A DNA stretch of 64,000 nucleotides. Source: SAR202 cluster bacterium. Lineage in GTDB: Bacteria > Chloroflexota > Dehalococcoidia > Lucifugimonadales > VXLM01. Positions 53,669 through 62,198 of this stretch are shown piece after piece (the first letter of the stretch is position 1; each line of letters opens with the position of its first letter). The notes under the pieces were generated by a model. That model was given only the letters and a program-made list of their open reading frames with translations, was not told the DNA's origin and ran no database searches. The position numbers and the translations under genes are program-made. The DNA lies in contig JAKUTR010000001.1 of assembly GCA_022448725.1 (NCBI GenBank), positions 62,001-126,000 of the forward strand, written 5' to 3'.

Positions 53669-54589
53669 GTGGCAAGGACACTTATAACTGGAGGGGCGGG
53701 GTTTGTCGGATCTCATATCGTCGACTCTTTCCTTCATCGTGGACACAAGGTTCTTGTAGTTGATGACCTTACAACTGGTAAACTGCAGAATATTCCGAAC
53801 GATGTTGAGTTTCATCAAGTAGGCATTCAGTCGACTCAATTCACGGAATCTGTCCGGGCGTTCCAGCCAGACATAATTGTCCATGCGGCTGCACAAGCCT
53901 CAGTAGCAGTTTCGATGTCTGACCCAAAGCTTGACGCAGGAATTAACATCATAGGGAGCATCAACGTTGCACAAGCAGCCCGAGACGTTCAGTGCGAACA
54001 GCTAATCTATATCACAACAGGTGGAGCGCTCTATGGAGAGCCTAAGTACGTCCCATCCGATGAGAAACACCCGATTCAACCTGTAAGTGGATATGGACTG
54101 AGCAAATGGACTGTAGAGCGCTACTTAGCCATTATGTTACCTGCCACTATAGATCTTAAAGTTCTTCGTCTTGCCAATGCTTATGGGCCACGGCAAGATC
54201 CAAAAGGAGAGGCAGGTGTTGTAGCCATTTTCGCTGCTGCCATGGTGGAAGGGATGCAAATAACGATCGACGGTGACGGCAACCAGACCCGCGATTTTGT
54301 GTTTGTTACTGATGTAGCACGCGCCGTCAGTCTAGTGGCTGAAACACAAGGTCCAGTCGTTGCGAATGTTGGGACAGGGCGAGGTACCTCGATTAATGAA
54401 CTGGCTCGTCATATGGGTTCTTTGCTAGATGGGGAAACAAACTCCGTTCGTGGGTCATCCCGTCTAGGAGACATCAAAAATGTTGCGCTAGATAGCACTC
54501 ACGCAAAGAAGATGTTTGGATGGGAACCTAGGGTTTCTCTGTCCGAAGGACTCGGCATTACAATCGGGTTTTTCAGCGAAGGGTGTTAA
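53669..54589 (+). CDS. NAD-dependent sugar epimerase (GalE-like extended SDR)
   Basis: A 306-residue extended SDR that would epimerise or otherwise modify a nucleotide sugar. The NAD motif is TGGAGFVGSH (8-17 region), the catalytic Thr/Ser segment ITTGGALYGE near 113-122 and the Tyr-Lys pair in SGYGLSKW near 140. The start is GTG 53669 with AAGGAGG seven bases upstream; an upstream ATG in frame has no such site. It is the first gene of the polysaccharide cluster. UDP-glucose 4-epimerase is likely but not proven. Confidence 0.85.
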   Translation: MARTLITGGAGFVGSHIVDSFLHRGHKVLVVDDLTTGKLQNIPNDVEFHQVGIQSTQFTESVRAFQPDIIVHAAAQASVAVSMSDPKLDAGINIIGSINVAQAARDVQCEQLIYITTGGALYGEPKYVPSDEKHPIQPVSGYGLSKWTVERYLAIMLPATIDLKVLRLANAYGPRQDPKGEAGVVAIFAAAMVEGMQITIDGDGNQTRDFVFVTDVARAVSLVAETQGPVVANVGTGRGTSINELARHMGSLLDGETNSVRGSSRLGDIKNVALDSTHAKKMFGWEPRVSLSEGLGITIGFFSEGC

Positions 54590-54633
54590 GCAAGATATTG
54601 GTGTATCTGAACTCTTGCGTTTAAGATAGGTTT

Positions 54634-56733
54634 GTGGAACGGACCCTTCTTAATACCACTCGTCTCGTACTAGCGCTTATTCTCGTCACTCCTCTGATTG
54701 TGACGGATGAACCTCTGCCGCTCACTTATTTTCCATTCATTGTTGGTAAAGCGCTGTATGCAAGAACCCTGATCGAGATTGGCTTTGGTGTTTGGTTGGT
54801 TCTTGTCATGAGGAACAGTTCTTACGGAATTCCTCGAACATGGTTACTACCGATCTTTGGAATCTATGTAGCTGTGACGCTAGCATCTGCATTCGCAGGA
54901 GTGAGTTTTGATCGAAGTATGTGGTCCACTTACGAACGGATGCAAGGTTGGGTTGATCTTCTACATTGGTTCGTCTTCGTTGTCGTTCTAGTGTCGACGC
55001 ACCGAACTTGGGATCACTGGCGAACACTGCTGAATTTCAACCTAGGTGTCAGCTTTGTACTCGGTCTAATGGGGCTTGCTCAGTATGTCGATCAAGGGAT
55101 TTTCATCTATATGCAAGCGACGACACGTCTTGATATTACCCTGGGCAATCCTGCTTACGCTGGATGCTACATGGTAGTCAATCTTCTTATTGCTACTGGC
55201 TTTCTAATCCAATCGTTTGCTAACAATACCCTTACTGTTTCAGCGGGGGATTCGGAACGAGATGCTGGAACAAAGAGATCCGAGCGTCGTCGGGGCGCGC
55301 GGATTCCACTGAAGGGTAAGAGCTTTGACAATCTTGCCGCTCTGCGGACTTTCTGGATTATGGTCATAGCGTTGGATTTCATAATCTTTTACCTGTCTGG
55401 CACGCGGGGTGCTATGGCTGGGCTACTTATGGGGATATTGGCATTTGCGATTGCTTACATCATCTGGGGTAAGTATCGCGTTATACGCCAGTGGTCTTTG
55501 GGTGTAATTCTGCTCATTCTTGTATCAGCAGTTTTGGTCGGAATTTCAGTGATAGTCAGAGATGGCTCTACGACGGGCGGAGTTGAGGAATCAGGGAACC
55601 TACTTACTCGTAGTATAAACACAGGTTTGGGAGACCCAAGCCTGGAAGGTAGGCTTAATGCTATGAGGGTAGGAGTCGACGGATTCACTGCTCGGCCGAT
55701 ACTGGGCTGGGGACCTGAAAACTATTCGACAGCATACGATCAAAAAGTAACGCCTGAGGGTGTCGCACGTGGGCAAAAATCTTACGATCAAGCCCACAAT
55801 AAGCTGCTTGAAGAATTGACGACCAAAGGGGTCTTAGGGCTCTTGGGCTACCTTGCAATCTGGTCGTATGTTGTTTTTATCGTGTTCCGAAAAGTAAAGC
55901 TAATTGGGAGTAATGAACAGATTTTCGTACTGTTTATGGTGGCTGCGATCACAGCATTTTTTGGAAACAACCTCTTTCTCTTTGATACCCCCGGTACGTT
56001 ACCTCAGTTCTACGTGCTGTTGGCGTTTATCGGCTTTGTGGATCTGCAGGTACAAATAAGAAGATCGACTCTACCCTATTCTAGTCATGGCCAACCGATG
56101 CATCAGTTCTTGGAAACGAGGTTTGGCGTATTAATGTCAACTGCAGTTGTAATGGTCCTCGTGGTGGCTGTTATTTTCGTTGTCAATATAAGAATCTTCC
56201 GAGCCGCTCAGAATGTTATTGGTATGGTAAATCCGGTCAATTCTTGGACTGAGAGATCGGAGAAATTCATATCCGCAGTCACCGAGTTCCCCCAGCTGGG
56301 CAATTACCCGAGAGTTTTATGGATGGACCGGGCCACGAGGGATTGGTTGGAGATGGATATCCAGGATAAGTCCGCAGTTTTTGAGTCCATCAATAATTAT
56401 GCCGAGGCTGGTATTGAGCGAGAACCCCAAGAGTGGAGGATTCGCAAAGGGCTAGCTTACTTCTATCAAAAGGCAGCCCAAAATGCTGGAGATGATCGAG
56501 AAATACTTGTAAAGAAGGCAAGACAACTAGTGGACGAAGCGGTAGACAATGCCCCCTCTCGTATTCAGATACAACTTGTGCGGGTGAACCAGCACTTACT
56601 CGAGTCAGATCCAGAAGGAGCTCTAGAAGTGATAGATAGTTATCTTGCGCAGGCACCAGAAGCCGAAGGACGGATGAGGAATGTACGGGCACAGATAGTA
56701 GATAGAATTGAAAAACGGAGTGAAGAAGAGTGA
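54634..56733 (+). CDS. O-antigen ligase/Wzy-like polymerase with C-terminal TPR-like region
   Basis: A 699-residue membrane protein with about a dozen hydrophobic segments between residues 8 and 515. The Wzy_C core is visible: LSGTRGAMAGLLMG near 250, then a periplasmic loop with GRLNAMRVGVDGFTARPILGWGPENY (a conserved region) and AHNKLLEELTTKGVLGLLGYL. From about 560 to the end it is soluble and helical (EWRIRKGLAYFYQKAAQ, ALEVIDSYLAQAPEAEG), like TPR repeats. It would polymerise or ligate polysaccharide units outside the membrane. It starts with GTG and its end overlaps manC by four bases. Confidence 0.82.
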   Translation: MERTLLNTTRLVLALILVTPLIVTDEPLPLTYFPFIVGKALYARTLIEIGFGVWLVLVMRNSSYGIPRTWLLPIFGIYVAVTLASAFAGVSFDRSMWSTYERMQGWVDLLHWFVFVVVLVSTHRTWDHWRTLLNFNLGVSFVLGLMGLAQYVDQGIFIYMQATTRLDITLGNPAYAGCYMVVNLLIATGFLIQSFANNTLTVSAGDSERDAGTKRSERRRGARIPLKGKSFDNLAALRTFWIMVIALDFIIFYLSGTRGAMAGLLMGILAFAIAYIIWGKYRVIRQWSLGVILLILVSAVLVGISVIVRDGSTTGGVEESGNLLTRSINTGLGDPSLEGRLNAMRVGVDGFTARPILGWGPENYSTAYDQKVTPEGVARGQKSYDQAHNKLLEELTTKGVLGLLGYLAIWSYVVFIVFRKVKLIGSNEQIFVLFMVAAITAFFGNNLFLFDTPGTLPQFYVLLAFIGFVDLQVQIRRSTLPYSSHGQPMHQFLETRFGVLMSTAVVMVLVVAVIFVVNIRIFRAAQNVIGMVNPVNSWTERSEKFISAVTEFPQLGNYPRVLWMDRATRDWLEMDIQDKSAVFESINNYAEAGIEREPQEWRIRKGLAYFYQKAAQNAGDDREILVKKARQLVDEAVDNAPSRIQIQLVRVNQHLLESDPEGALEVIDSYLAQAPEAEGRMRNVRAQIVDRIEKRSEEE

Positions 56734-58184
56734 TATATCCCGTTCTGTTAGCGGGTGGTTCTGGGACAAGGATGTGGCCTTTATCAAGGGAGCATTCCCC
56801 CAAGCAATTCCTTCCGTTGGTTAGCGCAAAGAGTATGTTTCAAGAAACGGTTTCTCGTCTTGAAGGGATGGGAGCCAAGCCACCACTGGTAGTTTGTAAC
56901 GATATACACAGGTTTATGCTTTCCGATCAATTGCGCGAAATAAATCTCAAGCCGCTTGAAGTCATAACTGAACCAGTGGGACGTAACACAGCTCCTGCTC
57001 TCACGCTTGCGGTTCTACATATACAAAATGTGTGTGGTGGGCAAGATACTGACCCAATCATTTTGTCTATGCATTCAGATCACCTGATTCAGGACACCAG
57101 TGCCTTTCATAGCGCAGTGGTTAAGGGAGTCGAGCTAGCTCAGCGAGGGTACTTGGTCACATTTGGGGTTCCACCTGATACTCCGGAGACTGGCTATGGT
57201 TACATTCGTAAAGGTTCTCAGATCAATGACATAAATCAGGCTAACGTGATTGATCAGTTTGTGGAAAAGCCGGATCCTCAGACTGCCCGTGAGTACCTAG
57301 GTTCCGGGGACTATCTTTGGAACAGCGGCATTTTTATGATGAAGCAGTCAGTTTGGTTTTCTGAATTAGGTCGTCATAGGCCTGACATTCTCGCTGCGGC
57401 TAAACTGGCCTACGATGCAGGAAGCGACCATTTTGAGTTCTTTCGGCCCGGAGTCGAAGAGTTTCTAAGGTGTCCTAGTGAATCTATTGACTATGCGGTT
57501 ATGGAACCGGCTACCTCCTCGACAGACCAAAGTGTCAGGTGTGCTGTTATAGAACTAGAAGCTGGGTGGTCTGATATTGGTTCTTGGTCTGCGATATGGG
57601 CAAGACGTGAAAAAGATAGCAACGGCAACGTAACTCTAGGAGACGTGTATGCCTCTGGCACTACAAATTCACTGTTAATGGCGGAGCAAAGACTTCTTGC
57701 TACGGTAGGTGTATCCGATGTGGTCGTCATAGAAACCCCCGATGCGGTTCTCGTGTCTCGTAAAGACCGGGTGCAAGAAGTGAAACAAATCGTTGAGAGA
57801 TTGAAGGCTGACAGACGTACGGAAACAGAAGTTAACACACGTGTGCATAGACCTTGGGGCAGTTATGAGGTTCTCGATTCAGGACAAAACTTCCAAGTCA
57901 AGCGATTGACCGTGAATCCTGGTGCTTCTCTTTCCCTTCAATATCACCACCATCGTGCTGAACATTGGGTTGTAGTTGGAGGTACAGCGAAAGTCACTCG
58001 AGACGGAGAAGTCTTTACTCTTACTGCGAACGAATCGACTTATGTGTCACCGTCTAGTATTCATCGTCTAGAGAATCCATCTGATGAGCCCTTGCTGATG
58101 ATCGAAGTTCAGACGGGTGACTATCTCGACGAGGATGATATTGTACGGCTTGAAGATAATTACAACAGGCTAAATGATGCTTAG
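56730..58184 (+). CDS. manC: Mannose-1-phosphate guanylyltransferase/mannose-6-phosphate isomerase
   Basis: A 484-residue bifunctional enzyme that makes GDP-mannose. The nucleotidyltransferase begins with LAGGSGTRMWPLSRE (7-21) and PKQFLPL, with FVEKPD near 178. The C-terminal cupin (about 370-480) has RPWGSYEVL and HHHRAEHWVVVGG, the metal-binding His cluster of the isomerase. Both domains are complete. It starts at GTG 56730 (GTGA overlap with the previous stop). Confidence 0.93.
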   Translation: MIYPVLLAGGSGTRMWPLSREHSPKQFLPLVSAKSMFQETVSRLEGMGAKPPLVVCNDIHRFMLSDQLREINLKPLEVITEPVGRNTAPALTLAVLHIQNVCGGQDTDPIILSMHSDHLIQDTSAFHSAVVKGVELAQRGYLVTFGVPPDTPETGYGYIRKGSQINDINQANVIDQFVEKPDPQTAREYLGSGDYLWNSGIFMMKQSVWFSELGRHRPDILAAAKLAYDAGSDHFEFFRPGVEEFLRCPSESIDYAVMEPATSSTDQSVRCAVIELEAGWSDIGSWSAIWARREKDSNGNVTLGDVYASGTTNSLLMAEQRLLATVGVSDVVVIETPDAVLVSRKDRVQEVKQIVERLKADRRTETEVNTRVHRPWGSYEVLDSGQNFQVKRLTVNPGASLSLQYHHHRAEHWVVVGGTAKVTRDGEVFTLTANESTYVSPSSIHRLENPSDEPLLMIEVQTGDYLDEDDIVRLEDNYNRLNDA

Positions 58185-58266
58185 CAGATTTGACGGGAAA
58201 CACTCCCGCGCCCTTTCATAACCCATATATCCTTGGTTCATTGGCCACAGATTGCGCTGAAGGTAC

Positions 58267-58296
58267 TTGACATCCACGGGCCTCAGTTTTTATATT
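58267..58296 (+). promoter_or_regulatory. Promoter of the winged-helix regulator gene
   Basis: TTGACA (58267-58272), 18-base spacer, TATATT (58291-58296): the same hexamers and spacing as the tRNA promoter. The expected start lies at about 58303, the A of the regulator ATG. Confidence 0.75.
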
Positions 58297-58302
58297 CGGA
58301 TT

Positions 58303-58971
58303 ATGCGTTCCATAAATGAACAGAGCCCTCCCCTCGAAGGAACAGCATATCGGGAATTGCGTGTTCTTGAGGAGATGGACGGCACTGCGGAGATTAGTCA
58401 GAGACGCCTCTCTAGTCAACTAGGCGTTGCTCTTGGTGTTACCAACCTACTAGTCAAGAAACTCGCGAAGCAAGGTTACATACGTGTCACCCAACTTGGC
58501 TGGAAAAGATGGGCGTACGTTGTAACACCCCGAGGGATGGCCCGCAAGATACACCTAACGAAAGCTTACGTTGAGCGTTTTATTGATCATTATAGTCGTG
58601 TGCGAGCACTACTACGGGAGGACCTCAGAGATCAGGGTTTTACTCCAACCACACAGGTTGCGGTGGTGGGTACAACTGAGATATCAGAACTTGCTTTCCT
58701 TGCGCTACGCGATATCGGCGCTACCAATATTGATGTGTACGCAATAAACCCTGTAAGGCAGGAATTCTTAGGTATCACGGTACAAGATCTGAATTTCCTT
58801 GCTCCCTCAAAGTATGGATTCGTAGTACTCACCCAATCGAATGACGAGAATGGCCTGCGTGAATCTCTTTTAAGCAATGGCGTTTTAGAGTCGCAGATCG
58901 TCGAACTTTTTCGGGTGCCCGATGGATCACAAGCTACTACGGATATAGATTCGGAACTTGGAACTAATTAA
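58303..58971 (+). CDS. Winged-helix regulator with C-terminal Rossmann-like sensor domain
   Basis: A 222-residue protein. Residues about 12-85 form a MarR-type winged helix (RELRVLEEMDG ... ISQRRLSSQLGVALGVTNLLVKKLAKQGYI), as in exopolysaccharide-associated MarR-type regulators. After a helical linker, residues 118-205 look like a Rossmann fold (QVAVVGTTEISELAFLALRDIG ... VYAINPVRQEFLG), suggesting it senses a nucleotide or nucleotide sugar. I use ATG 58303; the in-frame TTG at 58267 is the -35 hexamer of its promoter. There is no Shine-Dalgarno, so translation is probably leaderless. It is followed directly by the NusG paralogue and probably controls this cluster. Confidence 0.75.
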   Translation: MRSINEQSPPLEGTAYRELRVLEEMDGTAEISQRRLSSQLGVALGVTNLLVKKLAKQGYIRVTQLGWKRWAYVVTPRGMARKIHLTKAYVERFIDHYSRVRALLREDLRDQGFTPTTQVAVVGTTEISELAFLALRDIGATNIDVYAINPVRQEFLGITVQDLNFLAPSKYGFVVLTQSNDENGLRESLLSNGVLESQIVELFRVPDGSQATTDIDSELGTN

Positions 58972-58973
58972 GT

Positions 58974-59606
58974 ATGCACAGGTCACCCTCAATGAATGAA
59001 CCGGGCTGGTACTTAGCGCGTACCAAGCCTATGTCGGAATACGTAGCCGCAGATTCCCTAGCCCGTAGGGGGTACAGGCTATTTTTGCCGTTAGTTAAAA
59101 CACCCCGACCACGTGCGGGCCGTAACGACGCCCCATTGTTCCCAGGGTATATTTTTGTTCACCGTGATATAGAAGAAACCTTACCCCCAATTGGGCAGAT
59201 GGCAGGTTTTATTGGATGGGTTGAGTTTGATGGGAGTCTTGCTTCTCTAAGTGATCAGGCTGCTGAACAGCTTAGAGAGAGAGTCCGGGCTATTGATGAT
59301 GTTGGTGGACACTGGGAACGTTACAAACGTGGGCAACAGGTGAAGTTAGTTAGTGGAGAGATCGAAAGTCTTGCCGAAATCTTGGAAGAACCGAAATCGC
59401 CCCATGCCCCTGTACAGGTGTTAATGAGTTTCATGGGGCGGCGTGTGCCAGCGAAGGTTCCTTGGGGACAGATTCAGCCACTAAATATTACGCCTGATAA
59501 TCGACCCCTTTCAAGGCGAACGCGAGGGCGAGGACGTTGGATAAAAGGATTTGGACCTCGTGTTAGTGCCGTTACAACACCGCGAGGTGAGTACTTAATA
59601 ACATAG
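58974..59606 (+). CDS. Specialised NusG paralogue (RfaH/LoaP-like antiterminator)
   Basis: A 210-residue protein with an NGN domain (about 10-95: GWYLARTKPMSEYVAADSLARRGYRLFLP, FPGYIFVH) and a KOW domain (about 115-165: RYKRGQQVKLVSG ... LMSFMGRRVPAKVPW). The Arg-rich tail (RRTRGRGRW) is unusual. NusG paralogues inside long polysaccharide operons suppress early termination by riding on RNA polymerase. The housekeeping nusG normally sits with secE and rplK, so this one is specialised. The start may be ATG 58974 or ATG 58992. It begins two bases after the regulator. Confidence 0.82.
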   Translation: MHRSPSMNEPGWYLARTKPMSEYVAADSLARRGYRLFLPLVKTPRPRAGRNDAPLFPGYIFVHRDIEETLPPIGQMAGFIGWVEFDGSLASLSDQAAEQLRERVRAIDDVGGHWERYKRGQQVKLVSGEIESLAEILEEPKSPHAPVQVLMSFMGRRVPAKVPWGQIQPLNITPDNRPLSRRTRGRGRWIKGFGPRVSAVTTPRGEYLIT

Positions 59607-59624
59607 GACCCTCGTTGTAGCACC

Positions 59625-59685
59625 AGCTCCGAGGTAAGTCGGCTCTCTCGAGCTTGTTACTCTGTCTGCAGAGGTGGCGGAGCAT
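59625..59685 (+). promoter_or_regulatory. Structured leader with ops-like element before the UDP-sugar dehydrogenase gene
   Basis: The 133-base spacer after the nusG paralogue holds an outer pairing AGCTC (59625-59629) with GAGCT (59650-59654), an inner CGA/TCG stem, a hairpin CTCTG-TCTG-CAGAG (59660-59673), and GGCGGAGCAT at 59676-59685, which differs from the E. coli ops core GGCGGTAGCGT by one missing base and one change. It may recruit the NusG paralogue; this is inference. Confidence 0.35.
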
Positions 59686-59739
59686 GCCGGAGGTAGGGCA
59701 TAAAATTAATATTAGAGGTTGTATGAAAAGAGAGTATGG

Positions 59740-61107
59740 ATGATAACCCATGAAGACATAAGAATAGCTGTTTTTGGACTTGGCCACGTTGGACTTCCGA
59801 CCGCGCTTGGCTTTGCGGAATTGGGGTGGGATGTTATCGGAGTTGAGAACGATCCTGACAAGGCGAGCTTGATTGAGGCTGGGAATTCATGGTTTTACGA
59901 GCGAGGCCTCACCGAAATACTGAATCGTCATCTTGAAACGGGTACGTTTCGTGTCGAAACTGACGTGTCACAGGCCTTAAACGATGCGAATGTGCTGTTT
60001 GTGTGTGTTGGTACTCCCCAACGTGAAGATGGTGCAGCAGATCTTTCTGTGCTTGAAAGTCTTGCCCAAGGAATTGGGTCTAATCTCGACTCTTACAAGC
60101 TTGTTGTGGAGAAGAGTACGACACCAGTAAATACAGCACAACAACTGAGAGCCAGTATCACGCGTCATGCTAGGTCTAGTAAACCCACAGGTGCTAACAC
60201 CAACCCCCATTTCGATATTGCGGTGAACCCTGAGTTTCTTCAGGAGGGGCGTGCATTAGACGATTTTTTCAATCCGGACCGTATCGTTCTGGGGGTAGAG
60301 AGCGAACGTGCACAGGATTTGCTGATGACGATTTACAAACCGCTTGTGGCAAAGATGGGGTCTACCGTAGACGACACGGTAATCATAACTGATATCAATA
60401 CCGCGGAAATCATTAAACACGCTTCCAACGCCTTCCTGGCGACAAAAATCTCTTTCATCAATATGATTTCTGATCTCTGCGATGTCACTGGAGCAGATGT
60501 CACGCATGTGGCACGCGGATTGGGAATGGACCACCGGATAGGGCCAGCGTTCCTCAATGCTGGGTTAGGTTATGGTGGCTACTGTTTGCCCAAGGATCTG
60601 AAAGCTTTCAGTTACATCGCTTCTCGCCATGGTGTAGATTTTTCGTTCCTTGAGGAAGTGGAGCGGATAAACACAAACAGGATCAACAATTTTCTTGAGA
60701 AGGCACGGCAGGCATTATGGGTGCTGAAGGGGAAAACAATCGCAGTGTGGGGACTCTCTTTCAAACCAGAAACAGACGACATCCGGGATGCTCCTAGTAT
60801 TGGCGTAGTCAGTAGCTTTGTAAATGAGCAAGCACGTCTGAGATTGTATGACCCGAAGGCATCGGGCCATTTTAAGGCACTGTTTCCTCAGAATGACCAA
60901 ATCACATATTGTGACGCTGCTCTCACAGCGGTGGAAGGTGCCGACGCACTCTTAGTGGTCACAGAATGGTCAGAGTTCCTAGAGATTGATATCAGAGAGG
61001 TTGCGGACCGTATGAACGTGCCCTTAATCATCGATGGGCGTAATGTTTATGATCCTGATGAAATGAGAAAAAATGGGTTCGAGTACCATGGCCTTGGGAG
61101 GCATTAA
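59740..61107 (+). CDS. UDP-glucose/GDP-mannose dehydrogenase family protein
   Basis: A 455-residue NAD-dependent enzyme that oxidises C6 of a nucleotide sugar in two steps. The Rossmann motif is VFGLGHVGLP (11-20); AVNPEFLQEGRALDDFFNPDRIVLG (161-185) and the active-site C282 in GYGGYCLPKD are typical. The UDP-glucuronate decarboxylase gene next door argues for UDP-glucose 6-dehydrogenase; UDP-ManNAc or GDP-mannose dehydrogenase remain possible. I use ATG 59740; an in-frame TTG 21 bases upstream has less support. A six-codon ORF overlaps this start. Confidence 0.88.
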   Translation: MITHEDIRIAVFGLGHVGLPTALGFAELGWDVIGVENDPDKASLIEAGNSWFYERGLTEILNRHLETGTFRVETDVSQALNDANVLFVCVGTPQREDGAADLSVLESLAQGIGSNLDSYKLVVEKSTTPVNTAQQLRASITRHARSSKPTGANTNPHFDIAVNPEFLQEGRALDDFFNPDRIVLGVESERAQDLLMTIYKPLVAKMGSTVDDTVIITDINTAEIIKHASNAFLATKISFINMISDLCDVTGADVTHVARGLGMDHRIGPAFLNAGLGYGGYCLPKDLKAFSYIASRHGVDFSFLEEVERINTNRINNFLEKARQALWVLKGKTIAVWGLSFKPETDDIRDAPSIGVVSSFVNEQARLRLYDPKASGHFKALFPQNDQITYCDAALTAVEGADALLVVTEWSEFLEIDIREVADRMNVPLIIDGRNVYDPDEMRKNGFEYHGLGRH

Positions 61108-61110
61108 GGG

Positions 61111-62160
61111 ATGCTCCGGACGCAACCGTTGGTTTCACTGATTACAGGGGGTGCTGGGTTCCTCGGATCACATGTGTGTGACCGACTAATAAATGAGGGA
61201 CACAAGGTTCTCTGCCTTGATAACTTTGTGACGGGTAACGCTTTAAATGTCGAGCATCTGAAGATGCATCCCAGGTTCACACTTCTTCACCATGATGTCA
61301 CTCAACCTATACATATTTCTGAGTTATTGTCTGTAAATGGTTCCACTAATGCGGACTTGGATCTCGATTTCATATTTCACTTTGCGAGTCCAGCGAGTCC
61401 TAAAGACTATGCTCGCTTACCCATACCGACACTAAAAGTTGGAGCTCTTGGTACCTACCACGCCCTTGGTTTGGCTAAGGCGAACGATGCAATTTTTATT
61501 CTGGCATCTAGTTCTGAGGTCTATGGTGATCCATTGATTAGTCCACAGAGCGAAGACTACTACGGTAACGTTAACCCAATAGGTCCACGAAGCGTATACG
61601 ACGAGGCAAAACGGTTTGCTGAGGCCCTCAGTCTAGCCTATCTTCATTCACACGGTCTTGATGTCCGAGTCGCTCGTATTTTCAACACCTATGGACCAAG
61701 GATGCGTATTGATGATGGTAGGGCCGTCCCTGCTTTTCTGTCCCAAGCGATACGGGGTCTGCCAATCACGGTATATGGCGATGGATCACAGACTCGTTCA
61801 TTTTGTTACGTAGATGACACAATTGATGCTATTTACCGGTTGATGGCTTATGAGCGGCAAGTAGCAGCCAGCGATGATGATGTTGAGGAGTTGGTTGTTA
61901 ATATCGGTAATCCAGATGAAGTAACAATTTTGGAAGCTGCACGTGAACTGGTCAACGTCGTTGGCAGTGCAAGCCAAGTTGTTTTTGAGCCTCTACCCCA
62001 AGATGATCCAATGGTTAGGAAACCTGACATTTCCCGTGCGAAAGAATTACTAGATTGGGAACCGAAAGTGTCACGTCAAGAAGGATTTCCTAAGGCAGCG
62101 AGTTACTTCCGAGAGCAGCTTTCTAAAATTGATGATGTGTCGCTTGGCAAAAATGGTTAG
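61111..62160 (+). CDS. UDP-glucuronate decarboxylase-like extended SDR
   Basis: A 349-residue protein like UDP-glucuronate decarboxylase (UXS), which makes UDP-xylose. [10 protein letters not shown] is at 12-21; [10 protein letters not shown] (91-100) is the UXS-type substrate loop; S134/S135, E136, Y163 and K167 form the active site ([16 protein letters not shown]). [16 protein letters not shown] follows as in UXS. Its likely substrate is the product of the dehydrogenase encoded three bases upstream. GGGAGG lies nine bases before the ATG. Confidence 0.85.
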   Translation: MLRTQPLVSLITGGAGFLGSHVCDRLINEGHKVLCLDNFVTGNALNVEHLKMHPRFTLLHHDVTQPIHISELLSVNGSTNADLDLDFIFHFASPASPKDYARLPIPTLKVGALGTYHALGLAKANDAIFILASSSEVYGDPLISPQSEDYYGNVNPIGPRSVYDEAKRFAEALSLAYLHSHGLDVRVARIFNTYGPRMRIDDGRAVPAFLSQAIRGLPITVYGDGSQTRSFCYVDDTIDAIYRLMAYERQVAASDDDVEELVVNIGNPDEVTILEAARELVNVVGSASQVVFEPLPQDDPMVRKPDISRAKELLDWEPKVSRQEGFPKAASYFREQLSKIDDVSLGKNG

Positions 62161-62198
62161 ATCAGAATGATTCACATCCAGATACGGATTTACTAAAA

